From an uncultured Lachnospiraceae bacterium (GTDB lineage Bacteria > Bacillota > Clostridia > Lachnospirales > Lachnospiraceae), in NCBI GenBank assembly GCA_949878435.1, contig CATLAK010000002.1, forward strand, positions 62,001 to 126,000: a stretch of DNA of 64,000 bases, in the 5' to 3' direction. The first letter of the stretch is position 1, and the number at the start of each line of letters is the position of its first letter. The notes under the pieces are model-generated. The model saw only the letters and a list, made by a program, of their open reading frames with translations, was not told the DNA's origin and searched no databases. Shown here piece by piece: positions 24,670 through 32,871 of this stretch. Both the position numbers and the translations under genes were made by a program.

Positions 24670-26118
24670 ATGAAAAAGAAAGCATTATCATTGTTACTGG
24701 CAGGCTGTATCGTTGTGGGAAGCTTAGTCGGCTGCGGAGGAGGCGGACAGCAGACAGCAGCGGATTCGTCCGGTACTACTCAGGCGGCAGCACCGGCAGA
24801 TGATACTTCTGATGCAGGCGGAGAAAAGGAAGAGGCGGCGCCGGTAGTTGATGAAGCAAATCTGACGGAGGTACAGAAGATTATCAAAGAGGCGGAAGGA
24901 ATGTCTATGGAGGAACTGGCAAAGAAAGCCATTGAGGAATCGAACGGTCAGACCTTCTATGGCGTAGGCAATTCCAGCCGCGGCAAGGCAGCGCTTCCAT
25001 TATTTATAGAATATCTGCAGACGATAGATCCTTCCTATACAATGGAGTTCGAGTGGCAGCAGCCTAAAAACAACAAGATTTTTGAGCAGTTGTCAGCTGA
25101 TTCTCTGAAGGATCAGGGGACCTTTGCAATGACATTGATTCAGGACGGCAATCAGATTGAATCCAAGATGGTGCAGACTGGTATTCTGGATACATATATT
25201 CCCAAAGAGTGGGCACAAGCCAATGGAACGACTCCTGACGCAGTTACCGGTTATCTCCCTTTACAGACCTTAAACAAAGTATTTGAGTACAACTGTACCG
25301 GAAGTAAGGAATATAAGAATTGCTGGGACTTTGTTGCAGAAGGAACACATGCGCTTTTCATGGATATTGATTCAGAAGTGGTAGGAAAGAATTTCCTGTA
25401 TATGTTAACGGAAGACAGATATGCGGCATGGCTGAAAGAGGCTTTTGAGGCACTGGACGCTGAAAGCCAGGCGAAATTCCAGCCGGTAATTGATGAAATG
25501 GATTCCGAGGCGGCAGATCTTGGTCTTGGGGCTGATGGCAAGTATGCATTGGCATGGATTAAATTATGGGTCGAGAGTTATAATGCCCAGACGGATGATG
25601 GTCCGATCTGTAATACTCTTGTAACAGATTCCGCAACTGATCAGGCAGGACTTTTGGTGTATTCCAAGCTTCGTTCCGTTGAAGAATCGGCTACCGTATC
25701 TGTAAACAATGTAAAGGTTGCAGCTTATCAGGACGATTACAAGGGAATCGGCGGCTATGGCTATTGCCATTACTTGTTCCTTACCGACAATTCCCCGCTT
25801 CCATGGACGGCATGTGCATTTATTGCATATATGACTTGTACCGAAGATGGCTTTAGTGCATGGGGCAAGGATATGGGCGGTTATTCTTCCAATCCGGATG
25901 TTGCAGCGGCAACAGAAGCTACTTATGGACATAGCAAAGGCGGCTGTGATGAGGAAGGCAATGTAGTATATGACTGCAAGAACGACAGGGGTTACGATTG
26001 GTGGACTACAGACGGACAGCTTGTTCTCGAGGATCCTGAATATTGTGCATCCGTTTCCTTTACAGTGGGAAGCTGGATAGAACTTTTGACTAAATATAGT
26101 GATGCGGCAGAAGAGTGA
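24670..26118 (+). CDS. ABC transporter substrate-binding lipoprotein
   Basis: A 482-residue protein with a clear lipoprotein signal (KKKALSLLLAGCIVVGSLVGCGGGG, lipidated Cys near residue 22), a low-complexity Ala/Asp/Ser linker to about residue 55, and a family 1-type binding domain rich in aromatic residues. It is followed by a hairpin and by permease and ATPase genes of the same importer. Similarity of the partners to iron(III)/thiamine-type FbpBC components suggests a small anionic or metal-linked solute, but the ligand is not identifiable. Confidence 0.87.
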   Translation: MKKKALSLLLAGCIVVGSLVGCGGGGQQTAADSSGTTQAAAPADDTSDAGGEKEEAAPVVDEANLTEVQKIIKEAEGMSMEELAKKAIEESNGQTFYGVGNSSRGKAALPLFIEYLQTIDPSYTMEFEWQQPKNNKIFEQLSADSLKDQGTFAMTLIQDGNQIESKMVQTGILDTYIPKEWAQANGTTPDAVTGYLPLQTLNKVFEYNCTGSKEYKNCWDFVAEGTHALFMDIDSEVVGKNFLYMLTEDRYAAWLKEAFEALDAESQAKFQPVIDEMDSEAADLGLGADGKYALAWIKLWVESYNAQTDDGPICNTLVTDSATDQAGLLVYSKLRSVEESATVSVNNVKVAAYQDDYKGIGGYGYCHYLFLTDNSPLPWTACAFIAYMTCTEDGFSAWGKDMGGYSSNPDVAAATEATYGHSKGGCDEEGNVVYDCKNDRGYDWWTTDGQLVLEDPEYCASVSFTVGSWIELLTKYSDAAEE

Positions 26119-26154
26119 TCAGTTGGTAAGAGTGACAAGTTAATTCACAGATAA

Positions 26155-26184
26155 GCTTCAAAGGCGGTCAGACGCCTTTGAAGC
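26155..26184 (+). other. Intercistronic hairpin between binding protein and permease genes
   Basis: A perfect 12-bp stem (GCTTCAAAGGCG with CGCCTTTGAAGC) and a 6-base loop, with only ATTTT after it. Such hairpins often protect the upstream mRNA or partly terminate, giving more binding protein than permease. Confidence 0.65.
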
Positions 26185-26201
26185 ATTTTAAGGAGAAGCT
26201 T

Positions 26202-28025
26202 ATGGGAGAGACAGCGAAAAAGCAATCATTTGCCATTTTTATAAATAAAATAAAAACTTATTTTATGAAGCCTCAGAACGTAATTCTTCTACTGTTCGGC
26301 ATTCTGCTGACTTTTACCACCGTCGCTCCGATTGTTGCGATTGTAGAAGATACGCTGAAGATTCATCCCGGAACGATAGACCAACACCTGACTGGACGGT
26401 CATCCGGGTATTCCGTTGCAAACTATACAGATTTGTTTACCAGTCGGCTGGCAAAGACAAATCTGTGGATACCGGTATGGAACACAGTGCTGCTTGCGGT
26501 GTTTACCTGCCTGATTTCCATTCTTTTCGGCGGCGTGTTTGCATTTCTTGTTACAAGGACAAATTTAAAGTTCAAAAAGTACTTAAGCTCTATTTTCATT
26601 TTTCCGTATATTATGCCTCAGTGGACGCTGGCGGTTGTATGGCAGAATCTGTTTAACTCAAATGTGGTGACGGGAACTGCCAACGGTTTACTGGTATCTT
26701 TGTTTGGCATTGCAATGCCTAAATGGTGGTGCCAGGGACTGTTCCCCTCCGCCATTGTTCTTGGGCTTCATTATGCACCTTTTGCCTATATTATGATTGG
26801 CGGTATTTTTAGGAATATGGATGCAAATTTAGAGGAGGCAGCGACGATTCTGGATACGCCAAAGTGGAAGATTATGAGCCGCGTTACGCTTCCTATGGTG
26901 AAGCCGGCAATTCTTTCCACGATTCTGCTGGTATTTGGCAGTGCAATGGGAAGCTATCCGGTACCTCATTATCTGGGGTTGACCACCTTGTCCACCAAGT
27001 ATGTATCCATGAACTCCAAATATACCGGAGAGGCAAGTATTCTGGCGATCATAATGATGATATTTGGCATTTTGATATTGGGAATCAATCAGGCAAGCTT
27101 AAAGAGCCGCAAAAGTTATACCACGGTCACAGGTAAATCAGGACAGATTTCCAAGATTAATCTGGGGAAAATAGGGAAGTATGTGATTGGAATCCTCTTC
27201 ATTTTTATTACGTTCTTCACCAGTATTTTCCCAATCCTGTCCTTTGCAATCGAGACATTTCTTCCCAATCCGGGCGATTACAGCTTCCTGTACACCGGAG
27301 ACTTAAGCCATCTGACTACAAAGTGGTGGATGACAAGAGGTAATCAGACAGGCGCTTTATATGGACAGCAGGGTATTCTTTTTAACGGCATGATCTGGAA
27401 AGCGTTGAAGGGAACATTGCTGGTAGCGGTTGCCTGTGCGTTGATTGCAGGGACTATTGGAACGCTGATTGGATATGCAGTGTCAAAGAACAGAAGGAAC
27501 AAATGGGCAAACTATGTGAATAATGTGGCATTTTTGCCGTATCTGATGCCCTCCCTCGCCGTAGGCGCAGCATTTTTCATCCTTTTTTCAAATGAAAGGA
27601 TTAACCTGTTTAATACCTATGCGCTGCTGATTATAGCAGGCACTGTAAAATATATACCCTTTGCCAGCAGAAGCGCGCTGAATTCCATGCTGCAGCTTTC
27701 GGGGGAGATTGAAGAAGCGGCGATTATTCAGGGACTGCCATGGTTTAAGCGAATGTTCCGCATTATAGTTCCCATTCAGAAGTCTTCTATTATCAGTGGT
27801 TTTATGCTTCCTTTCATGACATGTTTAAGAGAATTGTCTCTGTTTTTGCTTTTGTGCACCCAGGGATTCATACTATCTACCACATTGGATTATTTTGATG
27901 AGATGGGGCTTTACGCATTTTCAAGCGCAATTAACCTGATTTTGATCGTATTGATTCTTGTATTCAACACACTTGTAAATAAGCTTACCGGCGCAAGCCT
28001 GGATGAAGGTATTGGAGGGAACTGA
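26202..28025 (+). CDS. Double-length ABC importer permease (FbpB-like)
   Basis: A 607-residue protein with about 12 membrane helices and two binding-protein-dependent permease units. The two EAA loops, where the ATPase docks, read EEAATILDTPKWKIMSRVTLPMVKPAI and EEAAIIQGLPWFKRMFRIIVPI. This fused layout is typical of Fe3+/thiamine/putrescine-like importers. ATG 26202 is preferred over TTG 26178 because AAGGAG is 7 bases upstream of it. The following ATPase gene starts one base after its stop. Confidence 0.9.
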   Translation: MGETAKKQSFAIFINKIKTYFMKPQNVILLLFGILLTFTTVAPIVAIVEDTLKIHPGTIDQHLTGRSSGYSVANYTDLFTSRLAKTNLWIPVWNTVLLAVFTCLISILFGGVFAFLVTRTNLKFKKYLSSIFIFPYIMPQWTLAVVWQNLFNSNVVTGTANGLLVSLFGIAMPKWWCQGLFPSAIVLGLHYAPFAYIMIGGIFRNMDANLEEAATILDTPKWKIMSRVTLPMVKPAILSTILLVFGSAMGSYPVPHYLGLTTLSTKYVSMNSKYTGEASILAIIMMIFGILILGINQASLKSRKSYTTVTGKSGQISKINLGKIGKYVIGILFIFITFFTSIFPILSFAIETFLPNPGDYSFLYTGDLSHLTTKWWMTRGNQTGALYGQQGILFNGMIWKALKGTLLVAVACALIAGTIGTLIGYAVSKNRRNKWANYVNNVAFLPYLMPSLAVGAAFFILFSNERINLFNTYALLIIAGTVKYIPFASRSALNSMLQLSGEIEEAAIIQGLPWFKRMFRIIVPIQKSSIISGFMLPFMTCLRELSLFLLLCTQGFILSTTLDYFDEMGLYAFSSAINLILIVLILVFNTLVNKLTGASLDEGIGGN

Positions 28026-28026
28026 T

Positions 28027-29685
28027 ATGCCAGAAATTAAATTGACAAATGTAACCAAACGTTGGGGGAAATTTTTTGCAGTGGATCATCTGGATTTAGA
28101 CATTGAAGATAACGCATTCATTACATTACTTGGACCGTCTGGCTGTGGCAAGACCACCACGCTGCGCATGATTGCGGGACTGGAGACGCCTACCAGCGGA
28201 CAGATTAAAATCGGAGACCGGGTGGTGTTTGACAGTGATGCGGGAATCAATATTCCAGCAAATAAAAGAAAAGTGGGATTCTTGTTTCAAAATTATGCGC
28301 TATGGCCGAATATGACGGTATACCAAAATATATCCTTTGGTCTGAGCAATATGAAAGAAGAAATGCCTACATACGATTTTGAAGCCAAAAAATGTATGGA
28401 TATGATAGAAGCCCTGAAAAATCCCAAGGAGATGGCAAAAATAATAGAAGAATGCCGGGATAAAACGGGCGGGATTGAGACGGAAAAGGTTTATCTTAAG
28501 TTTATTGATACCTATACCATATCCCGCTATACGGCAAAGGAACTGTTTTCCATGGGACTTCATGAGTCGGGGGATTTGGTAAAGGCGGCAAAGGCGAAAA
28601 GCGAGAGCCTGGCACAGCAGCTAAAAGAAATGAAGGCATCTCATGAGGCAAAGGGGGAAACGTTGAATGAGGACTGTGCAGTGGTAAAGGATGGCAGAGT
28701 GGTTACAAGCGTTCGTAAGCTGACCAGAGAAGAAATCGACCTGTCTGTGAGGAGAGTTTCCAGAATCGTTAAAATTGGTATGTTTATGGACCGCTATCCG
28801 GCGGAATTGTCTGGCGGACAGCAGCAGAGGGTTGCCATTGCCAGAACGCTGGCGCCGGAACCCCAGGTGCTATTCATGGATGAACCATTATCCAATTTGG
28901 ATGCAAAGCTCCGTTTGGAAATGAGATATGAGCTGCAAAGACTTCACTTGGAGACAGGAAGCACTTTTGTATATGTAACCCATGATCAGATGGAAGCCAT
29001 GACCCTGGCAACAAAAATCTGTCTGATTAACAATGGCGTGTTACAGCAATACGACGAACCGCTTATCGTGTATAACAGACCCAATAACCTTTTTGTTGCG
29101 GATTTTGTGGGGAATCCATCGATTAATTTTATGGAGGCGAAGGGAATCCAGCGGACGGATGGAAAGCTGGAAATGAAGGTTTTGGGTGGCGCTTATCAGG
29201 CGGTCTTTACGCCCAATGAAAAGTTTGATTTAAGCAAGTGGTTTGATGAACGGGATACAGAGGATAAAAGAAAGGCGAAAGAACTGGAGGCGATTCGGAA
29301 AGATAAGAAAGCGGTTGAAAAGGGAAACAAGGATGAAGCGTTCCAATACCGCATTGATAAGGTAATGGAAAATGATTTCGGTGTGCATGAGGAGCCTGTT
29401 ATAACAAATGAAGATTTTGTCCTTGGAATCCGACCGGAATGCATCAAAATCAAGGATAAGGGAAGTATCGATGGGGAAATTTTTGGTGAAATGCCTACCG
29501 GCATGGAATCCACTATCAAGATTGCAGTGGATAACTTCCTTCTCACAGGCGTGGTTTTTGGAAATACGCTGTATCAGATTGGCAGCCAAAAGAAATTTGA
29601 TATTGAGGGAACGGATATCCTTCTCTTTGACAGGAAATCCGGCAGATGCATCAGCGCCGGCTCTGTAGAAATTTCGAAATGTTAA
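28027..29685 (+). CDS. ABC importer ATPase with two large insertions
   Basis: A 552-residue protein; FbpC/PotA-type ATPases usually have ~350. Walker A GPSGCGKTTT (~36), Q-loop FLFQNYALWPNMTV (~88), signature LSGGQQQR (~261), Walker B LFMDEPLSNLDAKLR (~282) and the switch His (VTHDQ, ~317) are intact. The Q-loop-to-signature distance is ~173 residues rather than ~50, so about 120 extra, mostly helical and charged residues sit in the helical subdomain. A second Lys/Glu-rich insertion (~395-455) lies in the C-terminal regulatory domain. GGAGGG precedes the ATG. Confidence 0.9.
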   Translation: MPEIKLTNVTKRWGKFFAVDHLDLDIEDNAFITLLGPSGCGKTTTLRMIAGLETPTSGQIKIGDRVVFDSDAGINIPANKRKVGFLFQNYALWPNMTVYQNISFGLSNMKEEMPTYDFEAKKCMDMIEALKNPKEMAKIIEECRDKTGGIETEKVYLKFIDTYTISRYTAKELFSMGLHESGDLVKAAKAKSESLAQQLKEMKASHEAKGETLNEDCAVVKDGRVVTSVRKLTREEIDLSVRRVSRIVKIGMFMDRYPAELSGGQQQRVAIARTLAPEPQVLFMDEPLSNLDAKLRLEMRYELQRLHLETGSTFVYVTHDQMEAMTLATKICLINNGVLQQYDEPLIVYNRPNNLFVADFVGNPSINFMEAKGIQRTDGKLEMKVLGGAYQAVFTPNEKFDLSKWFDERDTEDKRKAKELEAIRKDKKAVEKGNKDEAFQYRIDKVMENDFGVHEEPVITNEDFVLGIRPECIKIKDKGSIDGEIFGEMPTGMESTIKIAVDNFLLTGVVFGNTLYQIGSQKKFDIEGTDILLFDRKSGRCISAGSVEISKC

Positions 29686-29708
29686 GTTTTGTCATCGTGT
29701 CAGCTTAA

Positions 29709-29759
29709 TTACCAGAAAAAGGAAGCAAGGGAAAAATTTCTGTTTCCTTTTTCTGGTAA
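29709..29759 (+). terminator. Terminator after the importer operon
   Basis: A perfect 16-bp stem (TTACCAGAAAAAGGAA with its complement) around a 19-base loop. The T-rich stretch lies inside the 3' arm; the DNA after it is AT-rich. Confidence 0.65.
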
Positions 29760-29859
29760 ATTAATATATTATAGATATCAACTGAAAGACCGTATGCGAA
29801 ATGGCATCTGTACAGATTGAGCAGGAAGGTATCAAAAATAGCAGGGAGGTGAGTCGTTC

Positions 29860-30087
29860 ATGCATGTAGGAATCGAGTGGCTGTTCTTTGATATAGGATC
29901 AACCATAATTGATGAAGGTGCCGCATATGGGCATCGGATCAAGGATATTGCGGATTTGGGTGGAATGCCGTATGAAACGATTTATAATACTGCAATAGAT
30001 GTTTATAAACAGAACAAAAAGGGCGATATAGAAACAGCAAAACTTTTTGGAATTGCACCATCTGGCGGATGTCTGTCATGGCAGTAG
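29860..30087 (+). pseudogene. HAD-superfamily hydrolase, N-terminal fragment
   Basis: 75 codons with a good ribosome site (GGGAGGTGAG). The start EWLFFDIGSTIIDE has the HAD motif I pattern (DxGxT, with the second Asp of DxD replaced by Gly). HRIKDIADLGGMPYETIYNTAIDVYKQNKKGD continues like the cap of YjjG-like phosphatases. Homology seems to stop near residue 66 and the frame ends soon after, without motifs II-IV. It is therefore a truncated, non-catalytic remnant. Confidence 0.65.
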
Positions 30088-30120
30088 TTGCGACATACCT
30101 GATCAGCAGGGAGAATACAG

Positions 30121-30324
30121 ATGATAAAGGGCTGTATACTGCTTTTTGCAACGCTCTTGCTGACAGGCAGATTGGAACAATCAGGAAGTTCGACTCTGAT
30201 CGGGATGTCAATTATTTTATTTGTGTGTATTTGGGGGATATGCGTTAGTATGGTAAGATTTCAAAAGAAGGCATTATATGAAAATTATGGTATAATCTTA
30301 ATGAGGATAGAGCGTAGAGGATAA
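30121..30324 (+). CDS. Possible small membrane protein
   Basis: A 67-codon frame with two hydrophobic segments (residues ~3-17 and ~26-43) and a basic C-terminus. A GGGAG sits ~11 bases upstream. A 59-codon frame in another phase (30069-30248) overlaps it and is equally unproven. Both sit in a zone of broken genes, so this may be noise. Confidence 0.25.
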   Translation: MIKGCILLFATLLLTGRLEQSGSSTLIGMSIILFVCIWGICVSMVRFQKKALYENYGIILMRIERRG

Positions 30325-30362
30325 AATAAAATGACAACAGCATAAAAATTTATATAAAGTGG

Positions 30363-30391
30363 TTGACAGAAATAGAAAAAAAGGATAAAAT
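30363..30391 (+). promoter_or_regulatory. tRNA-Leu promoter
   Basis: Consensus TTGACA (30363-30368), a 17-base spacer and TAAAAT (30386-30391); the tRNA begins 11 bases after the -10. Confidence 0.8.
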
Positions 30392-30402
30392 ATCATTTGT
30401 TC

Positions 30403-30486
30403 GCAGGAATGGCGGAATTGGCAGACGCGCACGGTTCAGGTCCGTGTGGTAGCAATACCATGAGAGTTCAAGTCTCTTTTCCTGCA
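30403..30486 (+). tRNA. tRNA-Leu (anticodon CAG)
   Basis: An 84-base class II tRNA. Acceptor arms GCAGGAA and TTCCTGC pair perfectly; the anticodon stem CACGG/CCGTG holds the loop TTCAGGT, giving anticodon CAG (reads CUG). A long variable arm (GGTAGCAATACC) and the T-loop GTTCAAGTC are present. The 3' CCA is not encoded. A strong promoter precedes it and a terminator follows. Confidence 0.96.
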
Positions 30487-30488
30487 CG

Positions 30489-30518
30489 AAAAGAAGCCTT
30501 AGAAATAGGGCTTCTTTT
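30489..30518 (+). terminator. tRNA-Leu terminator
   Basis: AAAAGAAGCC pairs with GGCTTCTTTT around a short loop; the 3' arm ends in a run of five T. Confidence 0.85.
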
Positions 30519-31043
30519 TAGCTTATCGTAGAGCATATTTTATCCATCATTTTTGCAGTAAATGTTGTGTGATACTTAATGAAAGCGGGATTTGTGACGA
30601 TATATTTATTGAAAACACAAAAGAACACGGAGGTTCTGCGCTTATTTCGATAATGCAGGGAGGCGGTCTCGGCAATCTGAATTTCCTTTCGGATTATGCA
30701 AGCATCAAAAACGGCAGCTACGGCAGGCTGTGAAACAGGCTGGTTCATCTGAAACGCCAGGCGTAAAAACCAAAGGCAAATACTTATAACATGTATGGAA
30801 ATTACAACAATACTTACAGTGTAGGAAATTATTAGATTATGGTTTCTGAAGAGTCCATATAAAGATACAGCGAATGGAACCGGTGTAGAGGCGGCTGCTT
30901 CTGCATCGGTTTTTCTTTCATAGGAAAATTCGTCTTATGAAAGAAAATTGGATGCGCAGCTTCGCGCGCGGAACAAAAGTTGTGTTTGGCAAGATATTTA
31001 AATGCGAGGGTGTGCGAAGCGTGCGTTTGTTCTAATTTGATGT
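30519..31043. other. Gene-decay region with short remnants
   Basis: About 525 bases with no intact gene. The frame from 30653 encodes MQGGGLGNLNFLSDYASIKN and stops at 30733; the SDYASIKNGSY segment is reminiscent of a short N-terminal motif I recall in lachnospiral proteins, so this is probably a remnant of one. Downstream (30838-31040) nothing recognisable is seen. No repeats or transposon ends were found. Confidence 0.35.
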
Positions 31044-31769
31044 ATGCCATTTCTTTTTTGCAGGGAATGGTATTTTATGAACCTGCCGCACGGAAATAGC
31101 CAGAAGGTGTTTGGGATTTATAATAGCCTGCAGATGGCAGGGCTTCTGGCGGCATTGGCGCTGGGGCTTACGGAAGTGAAAATAGGGGATAAGGAACGTG
31201 ATAGAGCGCATGGAGGGGCAGTACAGTTCCGGACGGTGCTGCGGCAGACAATCTGCTGTAAGGAATTGCTGCTGTTTTTAATTGCGTTGGCATTTCTTGC
31301 AGAGGTGCACCAGACTATTACCGTTTTCCTCAATCAGCTTCAATATGAAAAATGCGGTTTGGACAATGCAGCCATTGGGTATATTTATATTATAGCGACG
31401 CTGCTTGGCGGGGCAGCAGTTATAGCCTGCGTAATGCTGGTTTTTGCGCTAACTGCGTTTGTGTCTGTTTCAGGGATTTTGCTGCTTCGCCTTTCTAACA
31501 GCCTGTTTTTGTCATTTCAGACGGAAATGCAAAACAAACTGGTGTATACCCAATACCGCGCTACGGAATTGAGCATTCATGCAATGGTGCTTGACAGCAT
31601 TGATAGCATTGCTGTGGGTACGAATCTGGTTTTTGGGGCAATGGCACGAATAAGTCTTGTTAAAGCATTCTGGTTTGGCGCGGGAATCTGCACGGCGAGT
31701 ATAATTCTTTTTTATAGCAGTATCAGAAGAGCAGGGGATGTAGCAATGAAGCAAAAACACTATGAATAA
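31044..31769 (+). pseudogene. MFS transporter fragment
   Basis: A 241-codon frame with about six membrane helices. It resembles only part of a major facilitator family transporter of ~400 residues: the first half is missing. The sequence joins NAAIGYIYIIATLLGGAAVIACVMLVFALTAF abruptly, suggesting a further internal deletion of a loop and helix pair. It lacks a proper start, and it sits in a zone of other gene remnants. It is unlikely to be functional. Confidence 0.6.
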
Positions 31770-31857
31770 AATTGCCATGCACAAAGAATGGCAGGGTGTA
31801 TATTTATAAAATAGAGGTAAGCATCCGGCAATCGGAAGGGTGCGGAAAGAGGGAAAT

Positions 31858-32652
31858 ATGAATCAAGCAATTGGTTGGGCAGCCATGGGAACCGGCTTTA
31901 CATTTCTAATGACCACCCTTGGCGCCAGCGTGGTATTCATCTTTAAAAAGGAAATGGGAAAAAGTGTTCAAAGGGCATTTTTGGGCTTTGCGGCAGGAGT
32001 TATGATGGCAGCTTCCGTGTGGTCTTTGCTGATTCCGGCGATAGATGAGACGCGGAGTGCGGGGGGTATTGCATGGATTCCTGCAGCAGGAGGATTCGTA
32101 CTGGGAGGAATCTTTTTATACTTATTGGATTTTCTCATGCCTCATCTACATTTGGGGGAGAAAAATCCAGAGGGCGTCAGATCGTCTTTTCATAGAACGA
32201 CGCTGCTGGTGCTTGCGGTGACGCTTCACAATATCCCGGAGGGAATGGCGGTGGGGCTTGCCTTTGCCATGGCAGCCCAGCATCCCGAGGATCAGGCGCT
32301 TTACGCGGCGGCATTTGCGCTTGCCATTGGAATCGGAATTCAGAATTTTCCGGAAGGTGCGGCGATTTCCCTTCCCCTCAGGCAGGAAGGAATGAGCAGG
32401 ATGAGAGCCTTCGTTTTTGGCAGCCTGTCAGGACTGGTAGAATTGATCTTTGGTATAGGGATTACGTTGATTGCGGCACAGATTACACCTTATATGCCTT
32501 GGTTTCTTGCCTTTGCGGCAGGAGCTATGATCTATGTAGTGGTGGAGGAATTGATCCCGGAGGCAAATCAGGGAGAACATTCTAATTTGGGAACGATAGG
32601 GGTCATGGCAGGATTTTTAATCATGATGATCCTGGATGTGGCGCTGGGATAA
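31858..32652 (+). CDS. ZIP family metal transporter
   Basis: A 264-residue membrane protein with about eight helices. It carries the two ZIP signature metal-site motifs, HNIPEGMAVG and QNFPEGAAIS, and a final VEELIPEA; this is the ZupT/GufA-like group that imports zinc and other divalent metals. The start at 31858 is chosen because AGAGGG lies just upstream; the GTG at 31840 is weaker. It stands alone, ended by a strong terminator. No metal-responsive operator was recognised upstream. Confidence 0.92.
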   Translation: MNQAIGWAAMGTGFTFLMTTLGASVVFIFKKEMGKSVQRAFLGFAAGVMMAASVWSLLIPAIDETRSAGGIAWIPAAGGFVLGGIFLYLLDFLMPHLHLGEKNPEGVRSSFHRTTLLVLAVTLHNIPEGMAVGLAFAMAAQHPEDQALYAAAFALAIGIGIQNFPEGAAISLPLRQEGMSRMRAFVFGSLSGLVELIFGIGITLIAAQITPYMPWFLAFAAGAMIYVVVEELIPEANQGEHSNLGTIGVMAGFLIMMILDVALG

Positions 32653-32661
32653 AAATGCAGC

Positions 32662-32696
32662 AAAGCCTGCGGAGTATTTACAGTTCCGCAGGCTTT
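32662..32696 (+). terminator. Terminator after the ZIP transporter gene
   Basis: A perfect 12-bp stem (AAAGCCTGCGGA with TCCGCAGGCTTT), an 11-base loop, then CTAAAATATTT. Confidence 0.75.
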
Positions 32697-32726
32697 CTAA
32701 AATATTTATAAATTTTAGATGATTTA

Positions 32727-32753
32727 TTGACAGAAAAATTCAAATCTGATAAT
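32727..32753 (+). promoter_or_regulatory. Putative promoter of the type VII secretion operon
   Basis: A perfect TTGACA (32727-32732) and GATAAT (32748-32753) with a short 15-base spacer, about 120 bases before essC. An alternative -10 (TAATCT) lies at 17 bases. It is the only candidate before an operon of eight tightly spaced genes. Confidence 0.5.
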
Positions 32754-32871
32754 CTAATACTACTTTCAAAAACCAATTCAAAGAGTAGAATCTATTTTCT
32801 AATTTTTATTCTTTTTAATCGTTATTTCACGCATTTCCCAAGCAAGCAGAATGAAGAAAGGAGGTGTTCAT

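Noticed and set aside
24428..24673. 81-codon frame before the importer operon
   Set aside because: It lacks a ribosome site, runs through the hairpins and the -10 box, and has a biased Lys-rich composition typical of AT-rich non-coding DNA.
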